From assembly GCA_900321265.1 (NCBI GenBank), contig ONVJ01000036.1, positions 1 to 18,788 of the forward strand: a stretch of 18,788 nt of DNA, in the 5' to 3' direction. This document shows, one piece after another, positions 7,640 to 14,563 of this stretch. Source of the stretch: an uncultured Eubacteriales bacterium. Its GTDB lineage: Bacteria; Bacillota; Clostridia; Oscillospirales; CAG-272. Position 1 is the stretch's first letter. Each line of letters begins with the position of its first letter. Under the pieces are notes generated by a model. It ran no database searches, was not told the origin of the DNA, and saw only the letters and a list, made by a program, of their open reading frames with translations. Both the position numbers and the translations under genes were made by a program.

Positions 7640-9432
7640 CAGCGCGCACCTCCCTTCACTTCTTTTTCAAGCTCCTGGAGATAGACCATCTTCTGATAGG
7701 TCGGTGAGATCTTCATGAGATTTTCGTGGGTGTCGAAGGCCTCGAGCTTTCCGTCGGCAAGGACTATGATCCTTGACAGATGCGCGACGGTCGAGACTCT
7801 CGAGGCTATGACGACCGTCGTCCTGCCGGCTCTCTTTTCGCGGATGTTGTCGAGGATGGTCTCCTCGGTGGCGAGGTCTACGGCCGAGACCGAGTCGTCG
7901 AGTATCATGACCGGCGACTGCTTCAGGTAGGCGCGTGCGATCGCGACGCGCTGCTTCTGTCCGCCCGAAAGGGTTACTCCGCGCTCCCCGGTGACGGTGT
8001 CGTATCCGTCCCTGAAGCCGGCGATGTTGTCCGCGACGTCGGCGAAGGCGGCGGCTTCTTCGATCTCTTCTTTCGAAGCCTCGCCCGAGGCGAAGGAGAT
8101 GTTCTCTCCGACCGTCGACGAGAAGAGGAAGCTGTCCTGCGGGACGAGCGCCACCGACTTTCTCACCGACGCGACGCTGCAGTCCATGATGTCATGCCCG
8201 TCGATGAAGAGCATGCCCGGTTCGAGATTGTAAAGCCTTGTCAGCAGCGTCGCGAGCGTCGTTTTGCCGCTTCCGATCCTGCCGACGACACCTACCGTCT
8301 CTCCGGCCTCGATCTTCAGCGAGATACCGTCAAGGACCTTAGCGTCGCTTCCCGGATAGCTGAAGGAGCAGTTTTTAAACTCGATCTCCCCCCTGACTTC
8401 ATCGAGGACGACGGCGTTTTCGGGATCCTTCACGTCCTCCCTGGCGTCGAGAAAGGCGGTGACTCTCTTGAGGGATGTCCTGGCGCGGCTCAGCATCGTG
8501 ACAAGCGAACCGAGGGCGATCATCGGCCAGATGAGAAGATCGAAATATCCGATGAAGGTTATGAGCTCGCCGGCCGACAGCTCGATCGTGTGACCGAAGA
8601 CGCTTACCGGGGCACCGGTGGTCTTCGCCCAGACGAACCAGCCTCCGAATCCGAGAAGGAGCGAGAGGATGACGGCGATTATCAGCTCGATGACGGTGTC
8701 GAAAAGGACCGACACCCTTACGAAGGAGACGTTTACGTCGCGGTTCTTCTTCGCGACCTTCGCGAAGGCATGGATCTCGCTCGTCTCCTTGACGAAGGCC
8801 TTGATGACGCGGATCCCGGTGAAGTTTTCCTGGGTGAAGTCATAGAGACGGTCGTATTCCTCCTGCCTCTGTTCCCATTTGAGCGCCATGAACTTCTCGA
8901 CGAGGCCGCCCCAAACGATAATGAGGATCATCGGTATCATCGAAAAGGCGGCGAGCGCCCAGTCCAGCCTGAACATCTTCACGATGACGAGGATTCCGAG
9001 AAAGAAGGCGTCGACCATCTGGACCGTCCCGAACCCGGTGTATTCCTCGATAGTCTCGAGGTCGGTCGTGAACCAGGACATTATTGAGCCGGTCTTTGTG
9101 GTGTGATAGTATCCCTGGGAAAGCCGCTCGGCCTTGAGGAACATCTCACGGCGGAGGCCGGCCTCGATGCGGGAGGAGGCGTTGAAGAGGGTGTATCTCC
9201 ATGCCATCCTTCCGGCGAACATGACTCCGGCGACGATGAGAAGCTTTCCGCAGAGGGATATGATGAGATTCCTGTCGGGTTCGCCCTCTCCCGAGAGTTC
9301 GTCCACTATCCGCCCGAGAAATTCGGGCTCGAAGAGCTGGACATAGTCAAGAGAAACAAGGGCAATTATACCGATCAGGAAGAAATACCAGTATCTGGCG
9401 TAGTATTTGTTGATGTATTTTCCCAGCAGCAT
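7639..9432 (-). CDS. ABC exporter half-transporter, degenerate-site subunit (TM287/LmrC-like)
   Basis: Partner of the downstream ABC gene; 597 residues, exporter membrane domain about 15-320 and nucleotide-binding domain after it. Walker A is GRIGSGKT (384-391) and the signature is a canonical LSGGQ (488-492). Walker B is MILDD, with Asp513 in place of the catalytic Glu, and the switch histidine is replaced by Ser544 (ASRVST). Together with LSAGQ in the partner, one ATP site is degenerate and one is active, as in TM287/288. The ATG lies only 14 bp after the hairpin at 9447-9468 and has no good Shine-Dalgarno at normal spacing. I found no clear promoter between it and hppA, so some read-through from hppA is likely. 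Confidence 0.93.
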   Translation of the reverse strand: MLLGKYINKYYARYWYFFLIGIIALVSLDYVQLFEPEFLGRIVDELSGEGEPDRNLIISLCGKLLIVAGVMFAGRMAWRYTLFNASSRIEAGLRREMFLKAERLSQGYYHTTKTGSIMSWFTTDLETIEEYTGFGTVQMVDAFFLGILVIVKMFRLDWALAAFSMIPMILIIVWGGLVEKFMALKWEQRQEEYDRLYDFTQENFTGIRVIKAFVKETSEIHAFAKVAKKNRDVNVSFVRVSVLFDTVIELIIAVILSLLLGFGGWFVWAKTTGAPVSVFGHTIELSAGELITFIGYFDLLIWPMIALGSLVTMLSRARTSLKRVTAFLDAREDVKDPENAVVLDEVRGEIEFKNCSFSYPGSDAKVLDGISLKIEAGETVGVVGRIGSGKTTLATLLTRLYNLEPGMLFIDGHDIMDCSVASVRKSVALVPQDSFLFSSTVGENISFASGEASKEEIEEAAAFADVADNIAGFRDGYDTVTGERGVTLSGGQKQRVAIARAYLKQSPVMILDDSVSAVDLATEETILDNIREKRAGRTTVVIASRVSTVAHLSRIIVLADGKLEAFDTHENLMKISPTYQKMVYLQELEKEVKGGAR

Positions 9433-9446
9433 TTTTTCATAAAATG

Positions 9447-9468
9447 TCCCGGGAGTCGCCTCCCGGGA
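9447..9468 (-). terminator. Hairpin between hppA and the ABC operon
   Basis: A perfect 9-bp stem (TCCCGGGAG, loop of 4, CTCCCGGGA) lies 15 bp past the hppA stop. On the minus strand it is followed by CATTTT. The short U-run fits a partial terminator or attenuator that would lower ABC expression relative to hppA. It is unrelated in sequence to the GGGGTGTTAA-type hairpins. Confidence 0.6.
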
Positions 9469-9483
9469 ATATTGTGCGGGAAA

Positions 9484-11742
9484 TCAGCCAAGAAGTCCTG
9501 TGATCCAGTCTATCAGATTGAACTTATCGAATACCACGACGGTCACAAGCGAAACGACCGACATGATCTTGATGAGGATATCAAGGGACGGACCTACGGT
9601 GTCCTTGAGCGGATCTCCTACTGTGTCACCGACGACGGCGGCGTCATGGGCCGGGCTTCCCTTGCCGTGGCCTTTGATCGCGCCTGTCTCGATGTATTTT
9701 TTGGCGTTGTCCCACGCTCCGCCCGAGTTACCGGTGAAGAGCGCGAGCATTATTGCCGAGATCGTCGCTCCGAGCAGGAGGCCGGCGACGAATTCGGCGC
9801 CGAAAAGAAGGCCGCAGACCACGGGGAAGGCTATCGCGATGACAGCGGGGAACTTCATTTCGGAGAGAGCTCCCTTTGAGGAGATCTCAATGCAGGTCTT
9901 GTAGTCGGGAAGGACCTTGCCCTCAAGCAGTCCGGCGATCTCCTTGAACTGACGTCTGACCTCGTCGACCATCCTTCTGGCGGCCTTGGCGACGGCTTCG
10001 ATCAGCATGCCCGAGAACATGAAGGGGACTGCGGCGCCGACTATGGCTCCGGCGAGGGTAAGGGGCTTGATGATGTTGAGAGCGATCGAATCGAGGGCTC
10101 CCCTTGCTATGTCGGCGACTTCGGGCGCCGTCGCGAACAGGTAGGAGGACATCATCGACATCGTCGCGAGAGCGGCGGAGCCGATGGCGAATCCCTTGCC
10201 GATCGCGGCGGTGGTGTTGCCGACGCTGTCAAGCTTGTCGGTGATGGCGCGTACCTCGGGATCGAGGAAGCTCATCTCGGCGATGCCGCCCGCGTTGTCC
10301 GAGATCGGGCCGTAGGTATCGACCGAGACCGTCGTGGCGACGAAGGAGAGCATTCCGAGGGCGCCTATGGCGATGCCATACATTCCCGCGACGACGTAGG
10401 CGCTGTAGATAGCGATGCCGAGTATGACGCAGGGGAACATGCAGGACTTCATGCCGAGAGCCAGGCCCTGGGTGATGGTGAGGGCGGGGCCGTCGATCGA
10501 AGCCTCGGATATCTTCTTCGTGGGTTTGAAGTCATAGCTGGTGTAGTATTCGGCGATGATACCGATCACGATGCCGGCGATGATGCCGATCGCGGCGGAG
10601 ATCGCCGGGGAGACCCAGCCAGCCTTGAATTCGACGGTGTCAAATACGCTGAGGCCTGCGACGCCCGACGCGACGCCCGAGTATTTTCCGAAGAAGAGAT
10701 ATGAGAATCCGACGGCGCAGAGGATCGAGAGAGCCGCCGAGATCCAGGTCGCGAGGTTGAGCTCGCGGTGAGGATCGCTTGACAGTTTCTTTCTGACGAG
10801 GAGCGAGGCGATGCCTATCGCGCAGGCAATGATGCCGCCTCCGGCGAACACTACCGGGAAGTAGAGCATTCCGCGGAGAAGCTCGGAATCGGCAAAGACG
10901 TTCTTGCAGAAGAGCTCTGCCGCGAGGATCGCGGAGGAGAGTATCGCGCTGACATAGCTCTCGAGCAGGTCGGAGCCGAGTCCGGCGACGTCGCCGACGT
11001 TGTCGCCGACGTTATCGGCGATGGTGGCGGGGTTGCGGGGATCGTCCTCGGGGATGTGAGCCTCGGTCTTGCCGACGAGGTCTGCGCCCATGTCGGCGGC
11101 CTTGGTGTAGATGCCTCCGCCGACGCGGTTGAAGAGGGCGATGACAGAGCATCCAAGGGCGTAGCCCGATACCGTCATCGTGAAGGTAGTCTTAAGGCTA
11201 TATGCCGGCAGCACGAGGTGAAGGAGGCTGTTATCCTTCGCCGCCTCGTGGGATGACTTTACGATGTCCTCGATCTGTCCGAGGCCGAGTCCGAAGACCA
11301 TATAGACGATGAAGATGCCGAGAAGCGCGAAGCCGCCGACGCAGAGGCCCATGACCGAGCCGCCGCGGAAGGCGACCTTCAGGGTGTCACCGAGTTTCTT
11401 TGTCTCTCTCGCCCTGTTCGTGACCCTGACGTTCGCGTATGTCGCGATCTTCATGCCGATAAAGCCGGCGCACTCGCTCATCGTCGCGCCGAGCAGGAAG
11501 GCGACGGCCGCCTGCCAAGATACGAGTATCGCGATGATGACCGACACCGCGGCGGCGACTATCGCGATGAGTTTAAGTTCATAGATAACGAAGGCGTTGG
11601 CGCCGATCCTGATAGCCGAGGCTATCTCCTTCATTCTGTCGGTCCCCTCGTCGAGCTTCTTTACCCTGAAAAAGCTGAAGGCCGCATAGCCGAGAGCTAT
11701 GACCGCTGCCGCAAGGACCACGAAAAGAATGGAAGAAGTCAC
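9484..11742 (-). CDS. hppA: Membrane-bound pyrophosphatase, predicted K+-dependent Na+-type pump
   Basis: Polytopic membrane pump (752 residues) that couples pyrophosphate hydrolysis to cation export. Hallmarks: DLVGKTEA around K225, PEDDP (231-235), ADNVGDNVGD (242-251), GNTTAAIGKG (508-517), and a C-terminal GDPLKDTVGPSLD. A512 and G515 in GNTTAAIG match the Ala/Gly pair of K+-dependent enzymes; K+-independent ones have Lys there. E261 in LLESYV sits at the helix-6 position typical of Na+-PPases, whereas H+-pumps place the Glu four residues later. Na+ pumping, or dual Na+/H+ pumping, is inferred. The start is GTG at 11742, chosen because AAGGAG lies 9 nt upstream and the protein then begins directly with its first membrane helix. 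The open frame continues 56 codons upstream through the leader, without family-like sequence. Confidence 0.96.
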   Translation of the reverse strand: MTSSILFVVLAAAVIALGYAAFSFFRVKKLDEGTDRMKEIASAIRIGANAFVIYELKLIAIVAAAVSVIIAILVSWQAAVAFLLGATMSECAGFIGMKIATYANVRVTNRARETKKLGDTLKVAFRGGSVMGLCVGGFALLGIFIVYMVFGLGLGQIEDIVKSSHEAAKDNSLLHLVLPAYSLKTTFTMTVSGYALGCSVIALFNRVGGGIYTKAADMGADLVGKTEAHIPEDDPRNPATIADNVGDNVGDVAGLGSDLLESYVSAILSSAILAAELFCKNVFADSELLRGMLYFPVVFAGGGIIACAIGIASLLVRKKLSSDPHRELNLATWISAALSILCAVGFSYLFFGKYSGVASGVAGLSVFDTVEFKAGWVSPAISAAIGIIAGIVIGIIAEYYTSYDFKPTKKISEASIDGPALTITQGLALGMKSCMFPCVILGIAIYSAYVVAGMYGIAIGALGMLSFVATTVSVDTYGPISDNAGGIAEMSFLDPEVRAITDKLDSVGNTTAAIGKGFAIGSAALATMSMMSSYLFATAPEVADIARGALDSIALNIIKPLTLAGAIVGAAVPFMFSGMLIEAVAKAARRMVDEVRRQFKEIAGLLEGKVLPDYKTCIEISSKGALSEMKFPAVIAIAFPVVCGLLFGAEFVAGLLLGATISAIMLALFTGNSGGAWDNAKKYIETGAIKGHGKGSPAHDAAVVGDTVGDPLKDTVGPSLDILIKIMSVVSLVTVVVFDKFNLIDWITGLLG

Positions 11743-11751
11743 TTTTTCCCT

Positions 11752-11756
11752 CTCCT
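11752..11756 (-). promoter_or_regulatory. Ribosome binding site that decides the hppA GTG start
   Basis: AGGAG on the minus strand (within AAAGGAGAGGG) is 9 nt ahead of the GTG at 11742. It overrules the longer open frame that begins with an ATG at 11910. Confidence 0.85.
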
Positions 11757-11763
11757 TTCGATC

Positions 11764-11798
11764 TTTGTCCTCCGGGATCTCTCCCGGAAAAAGACAAA
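11764..11798 (-). promoter_or_regulatory. Stem-loop in the hppA leader
   Basis: The inner stem is TCCGGGA, loop GAGA (GNRA type), TCCCGGA (11771-11788). The outer stem is TTTGTC/GACAAA (11764-11769 with 11793-11798). It ends 7 nt before the AGGAG ribosome site of hppA, close enough to affect translation. I do not recognise it as a known riboswitch; it does not resemble the fluoride element that controls some pyrophosphatases. Confidence 0.5.
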
Positions 11799-11868
11799 AC
11801 ACCCATGCCCCGGATGAATTGGGCCTCTGCCCCAGGAACACGGACGGGATGTTTTTGTATAATGTATT

Positions 11869-11897
11869 ATTATACACCTTTTTTACAAAAAAATCAA
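11869..11897 (-). promoter_or_regulatory. Sigma-A promoter of hppA
   Basis: On the minus strand TTGATT (11892-11897) and a perfect TATAAT (11869-11874) are separated by 17 bp. The predicted start is near 11862, which gives a leader of about 120 nt ahead of the GTG. Confidence 0.82.
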
Positions 11898-11974
11898 TAG
11901 TAAATCTCACCGAAAAACCGGGTGCTGCAAACCGGATATAACAACAAATCGGTCAGTTTTCACATACCGGCGGG

Positions 11975-12007
11975 CGGCGGAAACAAAATTTTGCTTTTTT
12001 TCCGCCG
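11975..12007. other. AT-loop hairpin between divergent promoters
   Basis: CGGCGGAAA (11975-11983) pairs with TTTCCGCCG (11999-12007) around a loop containing the palindrome CAAAATTTTG. On the plus strand it is followed by TTTTTCC. It lies just upstream of the -35 at 12023. It could block transcription between the divergent units or be a protein site; no gene ends here. Confidence 0.4.
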
Positions 12008-12022
12008 TTTTTCCGAAAACAA

Positions 12023-12051
12023 TTGAAATCGCGGAAGAAAGCGAGTATAAT
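12023..12051 (+). promoter_or_regulatory. Sigma-A promoter of the UPF0371 operon
   Basis: TTGAAA (12023-12028) and a perfect TATAAT (12046-12051) are separated by 17 bp. The predicted start is near 12058, about 70 nt before the ATG. Confidence 0.85.
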
Positions 12052-12080
12052 AGTATTATTGTTTATTACCGTATGTTATT

Positions 12081-12109
12081 TCCGAAGCCGGGATCGCGCC
12101 GGCATCGGA
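12081..12109 (+). promoter_or_regulatory. Leader hairpin before the UPF0371 gene
   Basis: TCCGA/TCGGA (12081-12085 with 12105-12109) encloses GCCGG/CCGGC (12087-12091 with 12099-12103), with an A-A mismatch between the two stems and a 7-nt loop. It ends 4 nt before the GGGAGG ribosome site at 12114. It may tune translation or stabilise the mRNA 5' end. Confidence 0.45.
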
Positions 12110-12128
12110 GAACGGGAGGTCGGGAAAG

Positions 12129-13628
12129 ATGGCGATCGGAAAAGACGGACGTACCGGGTTTGACAACGACAAGTACAAAAAGCTTCAGTCTGAGAAGATA
12201 AAGGAACGGATCGAAAGGTTCGGAGGAAAGCTCTACCTCGAGTTCGGGGGAAAGCTCTACGACGACTACCACGCTTCGAGAGTCCTGCCAGGCTTCGAGC
12301 CCGACAGCAAGATGAAGATGCTGCTCGAGCTGAAGGACCAGGCCGAGATCATCGTCGTTATCAATTCGGGCGACATCGAGAAAAACAAGAAGCGGAGCGA
12401 CATCGGCATCACCTACGACGCCGACGTTCTTCGGCTCATCGACGTCTTCCGCCATTTCGGGCTTTATGTCGGAGGAGTCGTTATCACCTTCTTCGAGAAC
12501 CAGCCGGCGGCGGTCTCCTTCCAGGAGAAGCTCGAATCGCTCGGCGTAAAGGTCTACCGGCATTACGCGATACCCGGTTACCCCTCCGACGTGGAGAGGA
12601 TCGTTTCGGAGGAGGGATACGGAAAAAACGAGTTCATCGAGACCGAAAGGCCGCTCGCGGTAGTTACGGCTCCGGGACCGGGCAGCGGCAAGATGGCAGT
12701 CTGCCTCTCTCAGGTCTACAACGAACTGAAGCGGGGCGTCAGGGCGGGTTACGCGAAATTCGAGACCTTCCCGGTCTGGAACCTCCCCCTCAGACATCCG
12801 GTGAACATAGCCTATGAAGCCGCGACGACCGATCTCGCGGACGTAAATATGATCGACCCTTTCCATCTTGAAGCATACGGAACGACCGCCGTAAACTACA
12901 ACCGTGACGTTGAGATATTCCCTGTCCTTACCGCCATCTTCGAAAAGATCTACGGGACCTGCCCCTACAAATCCCCCACCGACATGGGCGTCAACATGGC
13001 AGGCTTCTGCATCACGAACGACGAAGCGGTGAGGGAGGCGGCGAACCAGGAGATAATCAGACGCTATTACGGCGCGCTCAGATCGATACGCGAGGGGAAC
13101 GCCCCGCCCGACCTCATTTACAAGCACGAGCTGCAGATGAAGCAGGCGGGACTGTCGACCGCCGACCGGCCGGTCGTCGCCGCCGCCCTTGCCAAGGCAA
13201 AGGAGACCGGCGCGCCGGCTACCGCCATTCAGCTCGCCGACGGCAGGATCATCACCGGAAAGACCTCCAACCTTCTCGGCGCCACCTCGGCATGTCTCGT
13301 CAACGCCCTCAAGGCGCTCGCCGGCATCGACGACAGCCTGCATCTGCTGTCGCCGAACGTCATAACGCCTATCCAGCATCTGAAGATAGAGCATCTCGGG
13401 AACCACAATCCCCGCCTCCATACAGACGAGGTCCTGATCGCCCTCTCGGTATGCGGCGTTAGCTCGCCCGAGGCGGAGCGGGCCGTCGACATGCTCGACC
13501 GCCTGCACGGCTGCGACTGCCATTCGACTGTGATACTGTCGCAGGTCGACGAGAATCTCCTGCGCAAGATCGGCGTTCATCTGACCACCGAACCCGTCTA
13601 TCAGACAAAAAAGCTCTATCACAAATAA
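12129..13628 (+). CDS. UPF0371/DUF1846 family protein
   Basis: A 499-residue soluble protein matching the full-length UPF0371 (DUF1846) family, common in Bacillota and some Actinobacteria and of unknown biochemical role. Recognisable parts are the N-terminal GFDNDKYKKLQSEKIKERI stretch, INSGDIEKNKKRSDIGITYD (79-98), and APGPGSGK (181-188), which resembles a P-loop (GxGxGK) at the start of a second domain. It lacks a downstream Walker B aspartate that I can point to, so nucleotide binding is only a suggestion. DPFHLEAYG (243-251) follows. There is no signal peptide or membrane segment. The ATG has GGGAGG 9 nt upstream. It is first in a two-gene operon, 27 bp before the LtaS-like gene, driven by the promoter at 12023-12051. 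Confidence 0.9.
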   Translation: MAIGKDGRTGFDNDKYKKLQSEKIKERIERFGGKLYLEFGGKLYDDYHASRVLPGFEPDSKMKMLLELKDQAEIIVVINSGDIEKNKKRSDIGITYDADVLRLIDVFRHFGLYVGGVVITFFENQPAAVSFQEKLESLGVKVYRHYAIPGYPSDVERIVSEEGYGKNEFIETERPLAVVTAPGPGSGKMAVCLSQVYNELKRGVRAGYAKFETFPVWNLPLRHPVNIAYEAATTDLADVNMIDPFHLEAYGTTAVNYNRDVEIFPVLTAIFEKIYGTCPYKSPTDMGVNMAGFCITNDEAVREAANQEIIRRYYGALRSIREGNAPPDLIYKHELQMKQAGLSTADRPVVAAALAKAKETGAPATAIQLADGRIITGKTSNLLGATSACLVNALKALAGIDDSLHLLSPNVITPIQHLKIEHLGNHNPRLHTDEVLIALSVCGVSSPEAERAVDMLDRLHGCDCHSTVILSQVDENLLRKIGVHLTTEPVYQTKKLYHK

Positions 13629-13655
13629 GCCCGCTCTCCTCACGGAAGGACGAAA

Positions 13656-14453
13656 ATGAACAGTTCAGATTCAAAAAAGGCCACAAGGCAGTACGGAAAC
13701 CTGGATCCGTCATCCTACCGGAACACAGAAAAAAAGCGCAATGCGAGAAGACGCCCCTCCGACAGGGACCCGGAGATCATCCGGCTCAACAACTGGCTGC
13801 AGCTCGTCTTCTTCCCTGCGGTGTTCCTCTATCTGGAGCTGGTCCTGCATATCGCCGCCGAGGGGATGCCGGGAGGTACCTTCTTCGTATATGCCGTCCT
13901 GTTCGGCTTTTCGGCGGGCTTCGCCGTTTCGGTGGCAGGATCGCTCACAGGCTCTGAAAAGGTCAACTACGCGGTGTCGCTGTCGATCCTCGGACTCTCG
14001 ACCCTCTGCTTCATTCTTCAGCTGATCTATTTCAAATTCTCAAAGACATATCTCAGCTGGGGCGCGCCCTGGACCGGCGAGGCGGCGTCGCTCTTCCGCA
14101 GATCGGCGGTCCCGCTGATCTTCAAGAACTTCATCACGGTGCTGCTTTTCACCCTTCCCTTCATACTCTACGCGGTATTCGGAAGAAAGACCTTCAAGGT
14201 CTATCCGATGAGATGGTCGCTGCGGATAGGCGGCATCGCCGCCGCCGCCCTCCTCTTCCTTTTCGGGACACTCTTCGTCAACGCGCACAGCGGATATAAG
14301 GAAGACGCCTACTATTACAAGGAACAGTTTGACATCACCGAGGCGGTAAGCCGTTTCGGCGCGGTCACCGCGGTCAGGCTCGATACCAAATACTCGGTAT
14401 TCGGCGGAGCCGGATACGACGGGACCGCAGAAGGACCGGTATCAGGCTCCTGA
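13656..14453 (+). CDS. LtaS-like membrane protein lacking the sulfatase domain
   Basis: A 265-residue integral membrane protein. A basic N-terminal tail (1-43) is followed by five predicted helices (about 45-68, 76-97, 103-127, 155-176, 187-209) and a short extracellular tail. The five-helix layout and the tail SRFGAVTAVRLDTKYSVFG (232-250) resemble the membrane part and linker of lipoteichoic acid synthases (alkaline phosphatase-like phosphoglycerol transferases). Those enzymes continue into a sulfatase-fold catalytic domain of about 400 residues. Here the frame stops 15 residues later, and I saw no such domain in any frame before the next gene. It is either a truncated LtaS relic or a free-standing membrane domain; catalysis is not expected. 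GGAAGGA lies 5 nt before the ATG. Family assignment is moderate because similarity is judged by eye. Confidence 0.62.
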   Translation: MNSSDSKKATRQYGNLDPSSYRNTEKKRNARRRPSDRDPEIIRLNNWLQLVFFPAVFLYLELVLHIAAEGMPGGTFFVYAVLFGFSAGFAVSVAGSLTGSEKVNYAVSLSILGLSTLCFILQLIYFKFSKTYLSWGAPWTGEAASLFRRSAVPLIFKNFITVLLFTLPFILYAVFGRKTFKVYPMRWSLRIGGIAAAALLFLFGTLFVNAHSGYKEDAYYYKEQFDITEAVSRFGAVTAVRLDTKYSVFGGAGYDGTAEGPVSGS

Positions 14454-14463
14454 AGCCTGATAC
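14439..14463 (+). terminator. Hairpin over the stop codon of the LtaS-like gene
   Basis: GTATCAGGCT (14439-14448) pairs perfectly with AGCCTGATAC (14454-14463). The 5-nt loop CCTGA contains the TGA stop. No T-run follows, so it is a terminator only in a loose sense; an mRNA 3' end or an inverted-repeat scar is equally possible. Confidence 0.4.
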
Positions 14464-14481
14464 GACGGCGCCAGACCGCTG

Positions 14482-14506
14482 CCCGGCGCAGCCTCAGGCT
14501 GCCGGG
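14482..14506 (+). terminator. Second GC-rich hairpin before the ceramidase-like gene
   Basis: GCAGCC, loop TCA, GGCTGC (14488-14502) is extended by CCCG/CGGG with a 2-nt bulge. It lacks a T-run. It repeats the TCAGGCT word of the preceding hairpin. The two together probably separate the UPF0371 operon from the next gene. Confidence 0.35.
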
Positions 14507-14563
14507 GAGCATTTCGCGGCCAGAATGAAAATGATAAATAAACCAACAGGAGCGATATAACAA

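Larger units (their letters stand above)
11743..12128. other. Divergent promoter region between hppA and the UPF0371 gene
   Basis: This 386-bp gap holds no credible gene. It contains a structured hppA leader of about 120 nt, the hppA promoter (11869-11897), an AT-rich stretch, a hairpin (11975-12007), the plus-strand promoter (12023-12051), and a short leader hairpin before the UPF0371 start (12081-12109). Confidence 0.8.

Noticed and set aside
7780..9087. A 435-codon open frame on the plus strand
   Set aside because: It is antisense to a clear ABC transporter gene and has shadow-frame composition.
9374..9440. A 21-codon open frame starting at an ATG (9440) eight bases upstream of and out of frame with the first ABC start
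   Set aside because: It has no ribosome site or recognisable motif. It probably exists only because of the ATGAAAAAATG sequence.
11743..11862. Fluoride riboswitch in the hppA leader
   Set aside because: It was considered because fluoride elements control some pyrophosphatases, but the conserved sequence pattern is not present.
11743..11910. N-terminal extension of hppA to an ATG at 11910 (56 extra residues)
   Set aside because: It would include the leader hairpin, the ribosome site and the promoter downstream side. The GTG at 11742 has an ideal AGGAG and starts at the first membrane helix.
12066..13643. A 525-codon open frame on the minus strand
   Set aside because: It mirrors the UPF0371 gene, which has a consensus promoter and ribosome site. 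The minus-strand frame has neither and resembles nothing known.
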